Source of the DNA: Mytilinidion resinicola
Lineage: Eukaryota; Ascomycota; Dothideomycetes; Mytilinidiales; Mytilinidiaceae
NCBI RefSeq assembly: GCF_010093595.1
Contig: NW_022985444.1
Coordinates: 177,791 to 241,790, forward strand
DNA: 64,000 bases
Direction: 5' to 3'
Shown: one piece after another, positions 44,924 to 59,843 of the stretch
How positions within the stretch are numbered: the stretch's first letter is position 1
Layout: every line of letters begins with the position of its first letter
Notes under the pieces: generated by a model
Database searches by the model: none
What the model saw: the letters and a program-made list of their open reading frames with translations, nothing else
What the model was told of the DNA's origin: nothing
Made by a program: the position numbers and the translations under genes

Positions 44924-46192
44924 ATGAGCCCTTCCCCGAAAGACGTTGCCTCCAAGGCCGCTGAAACTGTCGCCAAAAACTCCTCAGCGAAGGAGTACAA
45001 GAAGGAATCGACTCCGGCTCGAGTCTTAGGAGCGGGTACGACCCAGTAAAAGCTTTCTGCTGGATCCCGCTAACATGTTCAGGATGCGCTGGTATTGCGG
45101 AGTTGATGGTCTTTCATCCGGTACTTTCACGTTGAGGACTCTCACGTCGCCCATCTTCTGACAACTGGGCTTTCAGGTGGACACAACGGCAAAGCGTCTC
45201 ATGAGCAACTACGGCAAGGTATTTGCATATGAAAAGCTCTCTGCTCAAGTCCAAGACTGACCCTTTATCTTTCCTAGGTCACCTCCGCGGCGCAACTCAA
45301 CACAATCATATTCAAGGACAAGGCTAGCGCATCAGTTCCAAGCCGATTCTTGTCGCTATTTCCCGGTCTCGGCTACGCAGCTGCTTATAAGGTTCGATGC
45401 CCTGAAATGCACACAGGAAAGGACCGGCATTGACTAGCCCTAGGTGCTACAACGGGTGTACAAATACGGAGGCCAGCCTTTCGTTCGGGATTATCTAGCG
45501 AAGAACCACGGCAATGAATTCGATGCTGCGTTTGGGAAGGGTAATGGAAAGGCTATAATGCACGCCACAGCCGGAAGGTACGTTGCATTATACCGGCACA
45601 TTGAATGCAGCATTAACAGGACACCAGTCTAATTGGTATCGGAGAGATTGTTCTCCTGCCCCTCGACGTTCTGAAGATCAAGCGCCAGACCAACCCAGAG
45701 GCATTCAGGGGCCGAGGACTCATCGCGATCATCAAAGACGAGGGATTCGGTCTCTACCGAGGCTGGGGATGGACTGCTGCTCGCAATGCCCCGGGCTCAT
45801 TCGCTGTAAGTTAATACCAAAGATCTTATCGGAGAGTCTGTCTAATATTGCTATAGCTGTTCGGAGGTTCGGCCGCTGCTAAGCAGTACTACTACAAATT
45901 GACGGACTACAACGCCGCATCGTGGAGCCAGAATTTCGTCGCCTCCATCGCTGGTGCCAGTGCGTCACTCCTTGTGTCTGCGCCCCTCGATGTCATCAAA
46001 ACTCGAATTCAGAACAGGAACTTCGAGAACCCCGAGAGTGGATTCAGGATCGTATCCAATATGATGAAGAACGAAGGATTCTCTAGCTTTTTCAAGGGTC
46101 TGACGCCGAAGCTTCTCATGACCGGACCGAAGCTAGTGTTCTCTTTCTGGCTCGCCCAGACCCTCATTCCCGCCTTCAACAAGGTGATGTAG
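44924..46192 (+). CDS. YHM2: mitochondrial carrier Yhm2 (citrate/oxoglutarate type)
   Basis: Seven exons: 44924-45035, 45083-45120, 45177-45218, 45278-45391, 45444-45577, 45628-45805 and 45857-46192; 317 aa. Phases match at every junction. Carrier signatures are ELMVFHPVDTTAKRLM, EIVLLPLDVLKIKRQT and LLVSAPLDVIKTRIQNRNF, one per ~100-residue repeat, each of the P-x-[DE]-x-x-[KR] type. The N-terminus (SPKDVASKAAETVAKNSSAK) and C-terminus (PKLVFSFWLAQTLIPAFNKV) match the Yhm2 subfamily as I remember it. Yhm2 sits in the inner mitochondrial membrane and exchanges citrate for oxoglutarate, helping supply cytosolic NADPH. It was also described as an mtDNA-associated protein. Three small exons near the N-terminus make it easy to mis-annotate. 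Confidence 0.93.
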
Positions 46193-46936
46193 ATGGGCTT
46201 ATTTGGATGTGTATGGAGTTGACGGTACAAAAGGATCGGTTGGTTTGTTGGAGCACGGGATGCTGGATTAACGCATCTCGTCAGCGCCGGGTTATTGTTC
46301 TGCTTATGGCGCCTCTTAATGCGATGTATGATAGTGTCGAGTCGCCTGATTGAACGGCGACTTGAAGATAGGCACAGGTACAAACAAACTCTTCTCGAAT
46401 AGCAGCGCAGCCTAGCGAGGGCGTGAATGACTTGTGTCTCGTGACTTGTGTAGGGTTTAAGGCAGATTCACGCATTCATTAAAGAAAATAAGGGTGTCCG
46501 TGACGCGTATCTTCTTGAGCCTATGACTTAGGACTCCCGTGCTCTACATTGTCAACTGCAGATGATACGTGTGTTAAAGTCACTGCAGTCTAAGTCCTGT
46601 GAGCATTCATCTGTACGTATCCAACGAGTCGGCTACGTAAGTACCGAGCCTTCGAGACAATCTTCGCTGCCCGAGTGAATCTGACTGGCGTATCACCTGC
46701 CTCTTTCCCAACTCGGCCGATCGTTACCGCAATACCAAGGCTTGGTACCGTAATTAAGCGACGCCACTAAATAGGCGTATTATCGATCGCTCACGACGTC
46801 TTCGCCCAGCGACAACGTCCACCTGAACAGCACCATCCTCACCGCACCCACCGCCCACCACCTTGCTCAAATACCTCCCCCCAGGACGTACTGACACTCC
46901 ACTTCTACCAGCTCTCCTAGACATACCACCGCCATC
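46193..46936. other. intergenic, promoter of YPT1
   Basis: No gene or repeat recognised. The last ~100 nt are pyrimidine-rich with CCACC and CACC words, as in a fungal leader. Confidence 0.5.
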
Positions 46937-47910
46937 ATGAATCCCGAGTAGTACGTACCCTTCGATCCTCGTCCGCCTTCTGCCTCCCCAGTGGGAGCTA
47001 AGTGAACTTACGAGATAAGTATTCGTACTAACGCCTCCTTCTGTAGAGTTACCCCGAAAGCAATCTCGGCAGCCAAAATCGATGACCTACGAGTCTCGAC
47101 GCAAATCCCATGCTGACTGCCTCCCGCTCCCAGATATGACTACCTCTTCAAGCTCCTCCTCATCGGCGACTCCGGTGTAGGAAAGTCCTGCCTGCTCCTT
47201 CGGTTCGCCGACGACACCTACACGGAGAGCTACATCTCCACCATCGGCGTTGACTTCGTACGTTGCATCCCGGACGAGCATACGGACCAGTCAGCCTAAG
47301 ATGCGGCTAACACGAGAATAGAAAATCCGCACTATCGAACTCGACGGCAAGACTGTCAAGCTACAAATCGTTAGTCACCTCCAAACATATCTGCCTAGCT
47401 GTGTGTACTGACTTGCGGCCGTACAGTGGGATACCGCCGGGCAAGAGCGCTTCCGCACCATCACGTCATCCTACTACCGCGGTGCCCATGGAATCTGCGT
47501 GGTGTACGATGTCACCGATATGGACTCGTTCAACAACGTGAAGCAGTGGCTCCAGGAGATCGACCGCTACGCAACTGAGGGCGTTAACAAGCTGTTAGTG
47601 GGCAACAAGTCCGATATGGCTGACAAGAAGGTCGTGGAGTACACAGTGGCAAAGGTACGCGGAAGGATACACCAAGAGTATAGGCGAAGAAGAGAGGCTA
47701 ATATATGGTTTATAGGAGTTCGCCGACAGCCTCGGAATCCCCTTCCTCGAGACCTCCGCAAAGAGCGCCACGAACGTCGAACAAGCTTTCCTCACCATGG
47801 CCCGACAGATCAAGGAGCGCATGGGCACCAACACCGTCAACAACAAGCCTACGGTCCCCATCGGCCAGGGCCAGGGCGTCCAGAGCGGGTCGGCGGGCGG
47901 CTGCTGTTAG
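46937..47910 (+). CDS. YPT1: Rab1-family GTPase Ypt1
   Basis: Exons 46937-46947, 47134-47257, 47322-47369, 47427-47654 and 47716-47910; 201 aa, normal for Ypt1. The first coding exon has only 11 nt (MNP plus two bases of Glu) and precedes a 186-nt intron. It was chosen because GTAGTA there restores [20 protein letters not shown], whereas the nearby GTACGT does not. Motifs: GDSGVGKS (P-loop), [16 protein letters not shown] (switch I/effector), [20 protein letters not shown] (switch II), [18 protein letters not shown], and a C-terminal GGCC for geranylgeranylation. Ypt1 drives ER-to-Golgi and intra-Golgi transport and early autophagy, and is essential in fungi. Confidence 0.95.
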
Positions 47911-48632
47911 ACGGAGATTGTCGTGGATGATATACACATTCGGGCGCGGGTGTTTGCTTGGGCGGGGTATATTAATGCTGATGGGTTCTCACGATTGCAC
48001 CGTCTGTCAAATTCCCTCGAATTGTTCTATGCATGGCTAGATGGTGGTTGTCCCTTTTTTGAGCTTGGATTTTCCGCGGGTTTGTCTTGCAGCCTCTGTC
48101 TGAGCTGGATTGGGGATCGAGGGTGAACATTCTGGTGAGGGGAGAGGAGGGGAGGTATGGTGGAAGTTGAAGTGTTGAAGAAATTTGCTCACGACAGACT
48201 ACAAGGACACGCCGAGCTTCTTTATCCTGACTTTTGTTCTAAGGCTACGGATAATGGCGTGGAACGAGCACAACTACTTCTTTTTCCTTTCCTATCTTCC
48301 GGTATCTTTGTACTCTGGGGTTTCTTCCTGGTTTGTTAGTCATTGCAATCGTATTAAGCTACATATGCCCCCTTGAGCAAACAAATCATGCTCTTGCCAG
48401 CTGCATCCCGTGAAATGTTTTGACACAAGAACTGCGCGAATCCACATCTCAGCTATCACCTCAAATTCAAATTCGACATCACAACCACACAACCAGTCAA
48501 TCACCAAATCTCGATATCCCAGCAACGCTTCTCATATTATACACGCAGTCGAGCCCTCTATCTCTATGATACACAATGCCCAATCCCTGCGTCTCCTCAT
48601 GCTTGCCCCCCTCCTCCATGCACTGCACGCAT
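47911..48632. other. convergent 3' intergenic region
   Basis: YPT1 (plus) and QCR10 (minus) end facing each other here. No other feature recognised. Confidence 0.5.
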
Positions 48633-49183
48633 CTAAAACGGGTTGTCCTCTGGCGGAATCTCCCGGACCCAGTAGCCCCCCAGCCCCGGAATCTTCTGCA
48701 GGATATCCTTGCGCACCTTGGGCACCTCGCCGAAGAAGAAGAGCGCGAAGAAGCCGGCGACGCCGCCGAAGGCGCCGAGGGTGAAGCCGCTGTTACACAA
48801 CCACCATTGTTAGCTTCTTATCTTCTCGAGAGTGTGATCCGCGCGCGAGTGAGGAGAAGGGGTTCGTAGGAAGATTAGAGGTTGGATGGGTGGACGTACA
48901 ACTGCGCCATCCGACCGACCGTCAAGCCGTGGAAGTTCCAGGCGGTCTTGTATCTGCAGCGCACGCGGCATGGTCAGCTCGTGCTTCTCTTCGTGTTTGA
49001 GTGGTGCGTCCATTGGGGGAGACGCACTTTGGCCCGAATGGTGAGCGGTAGGTTTGGTAGTTCGAGCGGACGGACCACGGCTGCAGGCCGCCGCTGCCGG
49101 TGAACTGCGACGGGGGGAGGTGTGACTGGAAGGAGGTCAATTGGGTGAGAGGTGGAAGGGGGAGGGTGGAGGGAGGGTACCAT
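48633..49183 (-). CDS. QCR10: cytochrome bc1 complex subunit 10 (Qcr10)
   Basis: Exons on minus: 49183-49181 (the ATG alone), 49125-49028, 48953-48900 and 48789-48633, with introns of 55, 74 and 110 nt; 103 aa. The mature sequence reads SHLPPSQFTGSGGLQPWSV, then YKTAWNFHGLTVGRMAQFGF, a glycine-rich transmembrane segment (GAFGGVAGFFALFFFG) and a matrix or intermembrane tail (VPKVRKDILQKIPGLGGYWV, then REIPPEDNPF). This is the single-span accessory subunit of respiratory complex III. The start codon is followed at once by GTACCC, so coding exon 1 is only three bases. No other ATG opens the SHLPPSQF frame. Confidence 0.88.
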
Positions 49184-51897
49184 TGTCGTTGGTGGGTTCG
49201 GGGCGTGGGTGGTGGATGAGGGAGCTGGGCAGGTGGTGATGTGAGGTTGGTTGGACTTGGAGATCGGAGAGGCTCGGTTGCGGTTAGCGAAGGGTTTGCT
49301 GTGATGACCACGGGCTCAGTACTTGAACTCCCATTGATATGATAGTCAAGTATGAGTATGAGGCACCTCCGATGGCATCAAACAGGTGCAGAATTCTTAG
49401 CAACTTTGCTTGTTCGATTTCAAGGGTGTGGTACAAGACCTCCGTGCTGGTATCTCACGAATCGCCTTGGAGTCCTTCACATATTTGATAACCACGCAAC
49501 GTCACAAGGAAGACTTCCTGATATGCGGGTTTTAGATACTCCCTCCTCAATCAAGCTCATTCCAATGCTGCTCTAAAACAATGCAGATTCATCACGATAT
49601 CAGTCCATTTTAGGCTACTAGACGCTTCCCTCATTTATTCCACGCGTAGGGTCACCTAAAGCCAACCAATGTTCTGTTCACGCGGTCAATTTCATAAGAA
49701 CTTGTACCAATTGACCCCAAAGTGGCCTTCCGTGTACCCTGAGAGGTACTGAGAAGCGTGATGGTGAAGTACAGCCTCTAGCTTAAATCCTAAGGCTACT
49801 GACACGGAGATTGGGCCCAAGATGAGTGCGAATTGACAACGTCGAGGCATGCTTTGATTCACGATGCAACGTTCTTTTCATCCCGAAGCGCTTCCTTCTC
49901 GTTACCCCCGAGGTGCCTTGAAACATTTTACAAGCCCTCCAACGCTTCACCGCAGCACAGCAATCCCGATCTGTAACCCTAAGAAACAAGCTCGCCATCT
50001 CCTTCTAGTTCTAATGCTCAGCACAAACAATAAAAGATATCGGCCGTCACCTCGGCCGTCACCTCCCCCTCCCCTCTCCACCTTCATCTTCCAACACTCC
50101 CACCCACCACCAGCCGCCAATGCGACCTCTCTACACCGCTAAAGACTAATAACCATCAGCATTGCCCTCCGCTTTTACCCCCACGACAACCATATCGATG
50201 CTTCCATCGCCGTTGCTTAAGCCCCCATGGTATGTGGCTGATTGCCTGTTCATCCAACAAACACCATGAAGGAGCTGTTCGCCCTCGTTTGCACACCACC
50301 TCCCATCAGGCGGTGTTGAACTCGCAAGCACTTCCACTTCCTATTGAATCATAATCTGCCGTGTGTTAAAGAGATAACATAAAGACCTGCCTACGTTAGA
50401 AAGGTAGATGTAAGGAGAGGTTTTATAGGTATTGCGGAGCAATAAGGAACTAGGTGCAGGGAGCACGTTGATATCACGTTTAAGATTGTAGAGTAGGAGG
50501 TAGAGGAGAAGGAACGTGACTTTAAGTAAGAGAGACGTGATATAAACTCTAGTAAACGTGACTTAGGGATAGGAAACGTGCAACCCACATGCACCTAATT
50601 TCTCCCTTGTTTGTTCTAGTATAAAACCATGCACCTCCCGGTCTCTAACTCTCGACTAAGGAAGGGGAAAGCTTGGGCAGCAATAACCGCGTGAAGGGGT
50701 CCACATGGTTCGTTGGCTTGGTGCGGTCAAACTCCCAATCATTAGAGCACTATGGCCGTTTGGCGTGGTATCTCTTGCTGCAAAACAACGGCAGGAAAAG
50801 AACAGCATGTGGAGGACGGAGGGAGGATCAAGCTCGCCAAACTGTGGAATCATGGTGTGGGTTTGCTCCAAAAACCCGCACACCAACGACGATGTGGTAG
50901 TCGAAACACCGACGACGACGACGAATGGAGTGGCTGGCGGCAAGAGAGGTAGTAGAGTAGTGCTGCTCACCACTATCAAGTCCCATGACGAGTGATTGAT
51001 AGCAACCTGACGAACTGTTCCTAAACAACACCAAAACGTTATTATCATGTCCATCGATCAATCTTGTCCAAGACCCCCATCACCATCACCACCTTCCTCC
51101 ACAGCATCCAACGCGTAGCGCCTCCTCAATGGTTTTACTCCTCCGCCCTCCCACTCTCATCATACCAAAGTTGCAGATGAGTTGACCCACACTCACTCCC
51201 CATCAGGACGGTAGCAATACCGTTTTTGAACGCACCATCATAACGCTCAATCCTCTTGGTTGATCCCACTCTCCTCCAACCTCCATGACCATTCTTTAGA
51301 CCAGAGGAGCGCGGATTTATACCCCTCACCAGTCGAGATTTCGGAAGCGGGTGAATGATTGTTCCGATGGGAGGGTGTTTGGAACGTGATTGAGGGTGGG
51401 TATTAGGAACGTGATTCAATGTCTGTATCCCAGTGCTTTTGCAAAACTCATGGCATAATTAGCCAGACATCAGAAGTAATCTCACAGTTACAGTCACCTG
51501 ATCGCTCCAACATCAATAAGAGGAGGAACACTAAACATTTCTACAAAAACAGAGAGGCACCTTTCGGTTTCAGGGATTCTCACCCAACAAGACAAGACAA
51601 CAGACAAGAGCAGACAAATCGAGAGTTTAATCACACCAAAGGCTAAAGAGTTAGGATTACAAGACCAACAACCCGAAACCATCGGCCACCACAACCCACT
51701 TCAAACTTTCAAAGAAATCCCCCAGCCTCCCTTCCCATGTGCATCCCCCCAATTTTGAGTGGAAAATTCTGTACAAGTAGGTGTTTGTCACACAAGAGGC
51801 AGGCCTTTTTCCCCTCCCCCGATTTCCTTGATCGCTTCGAATTGTGATGGCTCAGTCCGGGACGTGGCATAGATTTTAGGGTGCGTGCTTTATCCGT
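49184..51897. other. long gene-less region between QCR10 and ATP2
   Basis: No supported gene. At 50455-50592 words of the form ACGTGA/ACGTTG/ACGTGC occur repeatedly, and two further GGAACGTGATT copies lie at about 51381 and 51407. Short open frames at 50670-51060 occur on both strands without domain-like content. The last part is the ATP2 3' region. Confidence 0.5.
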
Positions 51898-53881
<1,984 letters not shown>

Positions 53882-54707
53882 TGTGGGAGATGTCGGAAGG
53901 CGTGTGGGTGGGAGTGGAGATGGGTGGATGTGTTGATGAAGAGCTGTCGAGGAGATTCGGGAAGAAGGCAGTTGCGGCAAAGACGGGCGACAACGGCCGG
54001 GCACCACGCTAGGCCAAGCTTGGACGAGACCATCAGAGCGACAACTCTCAAGCTCGTCAAAGCTTTTGAGAAGATTTAAATTGAATGTTGTAGAACAATA
54101 GCACCTGTTTGCAGCATAGATAATGCTGCTTGAAGTGGCTCGGTGAGGCTCCCGGGTTGTCAAAACGTTCTACCTAAGCAGCATCCAGATTTGCAAAGAT
54201 GTCTGAAAGCACCCCAAGCAGCTGCAGAATGATGTGCATAGACCAATGCATCATCCCTTGAGTAACACGGGCACAGTTAGAGTCGAGTCGCATCTCAACA
54301 TGCATCCTGACTGGTTGCATTTTCATTTTCATGATCGTGTGTTGTTGTTTGTCACTTTCTACACCTGTTTACCAATGCATGGGGAGCCCCAACTCATTTA
54401 TACAATTTTGAAGAGGATCCGATTATGACAGTTTGAACTACTGCTATACTCGCCATCAAAGAGGCGTAACGAGATGATACAAGAGTCTGATGGCCCTCGT
54501 AGTTTCGGCCAGTTTTGATGTCAGCTCTCAAATTTGCATCATTCACTTAAATGTAAAGAATTTCATCGCGTGAATAGCAAAAAGGCTTCATTCATAAGTC
54601 TAAGGAGTCGAAAAGAAGGTAACTATTATGGTGTTCCCAGTGCAGTCCCTCAAATTATCCACATCACATCTCGAAAAGACCAAAGAACATTAACAACGGC
54701 GTCCAGC
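53882..54707. other. intergenic between ATP2 and GLC3
   Basis: ATP2 promoter and GLC3 3' flank. No further feature recognised. Confidence 0.5.
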
Positions 54708-57145
54708 TCACAAAGTGGACTCCAAGGCAAGGACCTGCAGCAGTTAGCATACTCCTCTTGCAGGAGTCATGAATAGAGAGACTTACAATTGCTGTCCTCG
54801 TCGGAATGTAAACCTGCAAGAAATTCTTCCTCCCGTTCCACCCAAAAGGCGTCGTGAAGAATCGCGTGCTCTCATCAATATTCCCATGTCCACCAAATGC
54901 CTTGCTGTCTGAGCTAAGCACGATGCGATACGTGCCCTCCTGCTCTACGCCAACGCGGTAGTCTGTGAAGCTGGTGGATGGGTGGAAGTTGAAGATCCAG
55001 AGCAGGCCCGCCCGCTCGAACACAATGACCTTGTCGCTTTCGTTCTTCAAGCTCACGTACGCTTGGTCCGAGTGCAACCAGCCGTACTTCTCCTCCGTCC
55101 ACTGCATCTTGCTATCAAACTCGTTGAGGAATCTGTAGCGTAGCAACTGGTCGTCTACGAGGTTGAATTGTCGGCGTGCGTAGTGGAAGCTGTTGTTGTT
55201 GCCTGCTCTTGGGAAGTCCAGCCATTCTGGATGGCCGAACTCGTTGCCTTCAAAGTTCAGATAGCCTTCGCCTCCAAGACCGTGCGTGATGAGGCGAATC
55301 ATCTTGTGAAGTGAAAGGCCACGATCGATTACAGGTGTGAGTTCCGACAGAACTGACATGTTGGTATACATCTGGGCGTCACAAAGCCACATGAGTAAAG
55401 ATTTGTCACCGACGAGCCTGGACATTGTAAGCACTTGTCAAACTAGAGGATAAGAAAACTTACGCTTGATCGTGACTCTCAGCATACGCAATTGTCTTTT
55501 CGCCGTGTCTACGGTTCGTCAAGGTGAAGGCGAGATTTCCCATGTCCCAGTCAATATCTTGCTTCTCTTTGAGCCATTTGATATACAGGTCTGGTATCGC
55601 CATGGCCAGTCTATAGTCAAATCCAACACCACCGAGTGATAGCGGATTGCATAGCCCTGGCATTCCAGAAACGTCTTCGGCGATGGTGATGACGCTAGGA
55701 TACAGCGTGTGGAGCAATTCGTTGGCCAGCATTAGATAGACGACGCCCTCTTCATCGACTCCAGGGCCGAAGTACTCATGGTAGCCACCCGAGAAACCAC
55801 TGTAACATGTTAGCAATACCCACTGATAAGAACTGGAATTCACTTACGTTCCAATGCCGTGATGGAGATAGATCATGCTCGTCACGCCATCAAATCTGAA
55901 CCCATCGAAATTGTATTCATCCATCCAGAACCTCAAGTTGCTGAGAAGAAACCTTAACACTTCATGACTGCCGTAGTTGAATAGCCGGCTATCCCAAAGT
56001 TCATGTCTTCCTTTCGCACCCTCATGGAAGTACAGATGATCGCTGTTGTCGAACATGTTCAAACCATCCAAGACGTTTTTGGAGGCATGGCTGTGGACTA
56101 CGTCCAGCAAGACGGTGATCCCCATGCCGTGCGCAGTGTCAACAAGCTCCTTCAGATCATCTGGTAGTCCGTATCGGCTGCTTGCCGCGAAGAAGCTGTT
56201 GATCTGATATCCAAAGCTGGCATAGTAGGCATGCTCCATGATCGCCATCAACTGAATTGTGTTGTATCCCAAGTGCTTGATGCGGGGGAGGATATTTTTT
56301 GTGAATTCCTTGTATGTTGCAACTTTTGGTTCCGGAGAGGAAATGCCAACATGGGCTTCGTAGATTCGGGCGCTGAGCGGCTTTGGAGGCCTGGGGTGCT
56401 TGAAGACATATGCCTGCTCCTTTGGTGGATTCCAAAATCTCGCATCGTACACAGGCGATACACTCAAGTCTTGTGTGACCCGTTTGATCCAAGCTGGAAT
56501 TCGTTCTTGCCGAGCATGATCGTTAGGCACCACTAATGAGATCTGGACTTTTGGTTAGGTTATCGCAGATGATACGATAAGGCCGAGCAGGCTTACCTTG
56601 AGCTTTGAATCATGAGGAATGGTAGCCTGGCCATCTTTCCCAGGTATCGTGACCTCCCAGACGCCGAAGTTGTCTTTTGCCATCGGTGTGGCATCTCGAT
56701 TCCAATTGTCTGGTGATATCATGATCAGCCCATGTCCTCAAGGTCTGAAGGGATGGCTCCTACTGAAATCTCCGATCAAGTACGCCCTTAGAGCATTAGG
56801 TGCCCATTCCCGGTAGACCACGTCTCCGTTATCTCGAACGTTGAACCCAAACTTCTCGAACCCCTTTCGGATGTATTAGATTTGGCGCGCGGAGAGGCTA
56901 AACGACGGAACCGTACCTTCGAGAACTTCTCCAGGCCCCCTTCGGTCTCGTCAATTGTCTTGATCCACTGTTGTGCTTTGCTGTATCTGCTGCGAAGAGA
57001 GTCCTTGAAAGGTCCCAGCCAAGGGTCGAGTTGCACCAAGCCTATCAATGTTAGACAGTGGATCTGAAGAGAGGGCGGAGCGCATACCAGTGCCGTCGTT
57101 CGGCGTTTCTCTAGGCGCACCTGCCGTGATGGAGTTGTTTGCCAT
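54708..57145 (-). CDS. GLC3: 1,4-alpha-glucan (glycogen) branching enzyme
   Basis: Eight exons on minus: 57145-57088, 57041-56917, 56863-56764, 56709-56597, 56542-55848, 55799-55464, 55417-54787 and 54734-54708; 694 aa, the usual fungal size. The N-terminal CBM48-type region has [20 protein letters not shown] and [18 protein letters not shown], which appear only after splicing. GH13 catalytic regions: [10 protein letters not shown] (I), [10 protein letters not shown] (II, nucleophile Asp near 350), [12 protein letters not shown] (III, acid/base Glu) and YAESHDQA (IV). The C-terminal beta domain follows ([20 protein letters not shown]). The last 27-nt exon (VLALESTL) is the least certain. The enzyme introduces alpha-1,6 branches into glycogen in the cytosol. 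Confidence 0.95.
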
Positions 57146-57959
57146 GGTGAGAAGGTATTAGTGAGGTGAGGAGGCGGCGCAGTCGAGCAGCTTATGAGTT
57201 TTCGCAGGCAGCTGCAGGTCTCAGTCGGTGTCGGCAGTCAGACTATGATCGGAGAGGCGCATTGATGGGAGGCTGCGGTTTGCGGGGTTCGACGTGCACA
57301 GAATGGAGCTATGGAGGAGTAAGGACTGGCAGTCTCGGTGTCTCCCAACCACAAGCCAGGGTCCTGCTCAATGACGTTGGGTCTAACGCTGGGAGGGGCA
57401 ACGCGCAGAAGAGATAAAAGCCCCGGCTCAGGATCACCTCACCGTTGGGCAGCGAGTTGTTTGATTACTACGTATTGTGGTATTGTATCTGACGGGTGAC
57501 GGCGCCTCCAGGGCTCGCGTGTTGAGTGTCGGAATGTTTATGATCTCACCTGCCCGCCTGCTGTAGCTATTCTGAATAAGTGGTAGTTCGTTCTAGTGTG
57601 AAGCTAGCCAGATGCGTGAAGCCGTGCTTTAATACAGCCGGGTGAGATTCGAGGTTTGTGGAGTGCAGTGAACTTCTAGAGTAGGAATAACGCGCAGATA
57701 GATAGATATTGCGAAGCAGAGATCAATATATAGGAAGCTCTGACACCACCCCGTATATTCTCCCCTTCCCCGGCTCGGTCCCGCTTATCGGTGGCGGCAG
57801 CCTGGCAACAGCGCTAACCCCGCGTCGAGCTCCATCGCGGACCAAGGGCCCTCGACAACAGCTCCATCGCCACGCCTCACGACCCGCCTGCGCGTGCCCG
57901 AATGAATAACACCTCGCACAGTTGCTAATTGCACGGGGTAGGCCCTTCAGCTCGCCAAT
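57146..57959. promoter_or_regulatory. divergent promoter of GLC3 and MCX1
   Basis: The two genes are transcribed away from each other across 814 bp. No TATA box or repeat was assigned. Confidence 0.45.
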
Positions 57960-59843
57960 ATGGCGAGACCCACGCTGTCGCTCTCCATCACCTTGAACCC
58001 TCACTCCCGAATCTCATACGTCGCCCTCGCCACCGTCACCTCGCGCCGAACCTTACACTCGACCACAAGACGACTCGACCGCTTCGAACGATCGGATTTC
58101 TCGGGACAAGGCTTTACAGGAGAATATGAGCCAGGCCAGCCAACGGGCGGACCGCTGGGAGATGCCAGCATAGCGGGGGTGCCGAGGGTGACGCCCAAGG
58201 CCCTGAAAGACCATTTGGACCAGTTCGTAGTTGGGCAGGAGAGGGCTAAGAAAGTCCTGAGTGTTGCCGTATACAATCACTACCAGCGGGTTCAGGAGGT
58301 GCAGCGGCGCGAAGAGGAACAAGCTAGGTTGGAAGCCGAGCACGCGAGGAGGAACCGGCACCCAGTCGAGGGTGAGCATTCACCTCATGCAATGGTATTG
58401 AGCTTATTCTAACGCAGATGAATATCCAGGACAGCAACAAGTAGCGCCGTTGAAACCTATATTCGCTTCTCATCCGGATCCACCAAAGCCGGAACCCGTC
58501 GAGCCTGTCGAGCCTCCTCCAAAGCAGGAACCCGTTCCCGAGCCTCCTATAATTGATACTAGTCCACTCACAATCGAGAAATCGAATGTCTTATTACTTG
58601 GTCCCTCGGGTGTGGGCAAGACGCTCATGATCAAGACCCTAGCTCGCGTGCTCGACGTCCCAGTTAGCATCTCCGACTGCACGCCTTTCACATCCGCTGG
58701 GTACATTGGCGAGGACGTCGAAGTATGCGTACAACGGCTCATTTCCGCCGCAAACTTCGACATAGCCGCCGCGGAGCGTGGCATCATCGTTCTCGACGAG
58801 GTCGACAAGATCGCCGCAGCAAAAGTACACCATGGCAAGGATGTTGGTGGTGAAGGCGTCCAACAAGCTCTGTTGAAGATAATCGAGGGAACAACGCTTC
58901 AAATAAAAGTGAATCAGGAGCGGAGTTCGAGCCATAGCAGCAGAGCTGGACAGAATGGAAGAGATGCTGCGCCTCCAGCGGCCAAAGGCGAGATTATCAA
59001 CATCAAGACCGACAACATCCTCTTCATTTGCGCTGGGGCCTTTGGAGGTCTGCACAAAATGGTGCTGGACCGAGTCGCCAAGGGTGGGCTTGGATTCGGC
59101 GCCGAAGTGCGGCGCGCGCCTACGAAAGAGGATGCCCACAATACCATGTTGACTGGCGAAGATGAGATGTTCAAGAAACATCTCCCGTTCTTTGTTCGAG
59201 AGAATACGACACCACAAGGAGCTAGGAAATCGGACAGCTCGAAGAGAATCTACAACACCCTTGATCTTGTAGTACCTTCTGATCTACAGAAATTCGGCAT
59301 GATCCCCGAACTTATTGGTCGACTCCCTGTCTCATGTGCTCTGTCTGCGCTAGATGAGGAATCGCTAGTGAGAGTACTCACCGAGCCGCGGAATAGCCTG
59401 CTAGGCCAGTTCGAGCAGCTGTTCAAGCTGAGTGGCATAGAGCTGGGCTTTACTTCTGGCGCTTTGAGGGAGGTTGCGAAATCAGCTACCAGTATGGGAA
59501 CTGGAGCTAGAGCTCTGAGAACCGTTCTAGAGCGATTGCTACATGATTGCATGTATGAGACGCCAGGTATGATTCCTTTTCTTCTGCGACTACCATTGGA
59601 GTTCTAACACGTTGGTGTTCAGGTTCTTCAACAAAGCACATCCTCATAACCCAACCCGTCGCCCAACTCAAACAACCACCACTCTACTTCCGCCGCGAAG
59701 AGAAGCGAAAGTACCACCGCCTCTTCGAGGAAGAAGAGCAGGCGTGGCAGGATGAGCTAGACCGGAAGAACGGCGTCGCCACCAGTCAGTTCCCAAGCTT
59801 CGAGGACTACAGGACGAAGAGCCTGGCTGCTGGTATCTCATGA
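57960..59843 (+). CDS. MCX1: mitochondrial ClpX-type AAA+ unfoldase
   Basis: Exons 57960-58371, 58418-59566 and 59623-59843 with introns of 46 and 56 nt; 593 aa. The first ~45 residues are Arg/Ser/Thr-rich with no acidic residues until FERSDF ([20 protein letters not shown]), as in a matrix presequence. The AAA+ core begins [20 protein letters not shown], with Walker A GPSGVGKT at about 198-205, pore-loop region [10 protein letters not shown], Walker [12 protein letters not shown] near 261, a PELIGRLPV segment (arginine finger/sensor region) and [17 protein letters not shown] (sensor 2). There is no N-terminal zinc-binding domain, as in yeast Mcx1. A Pro/Glu-rich insert (about 150-180) separates the first helices from the AAA+ core. 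It remodels matrix proteins and is linked to heme biosynthesis in yeast; a ClpP partner is not visible here. Confidence 0.93.
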
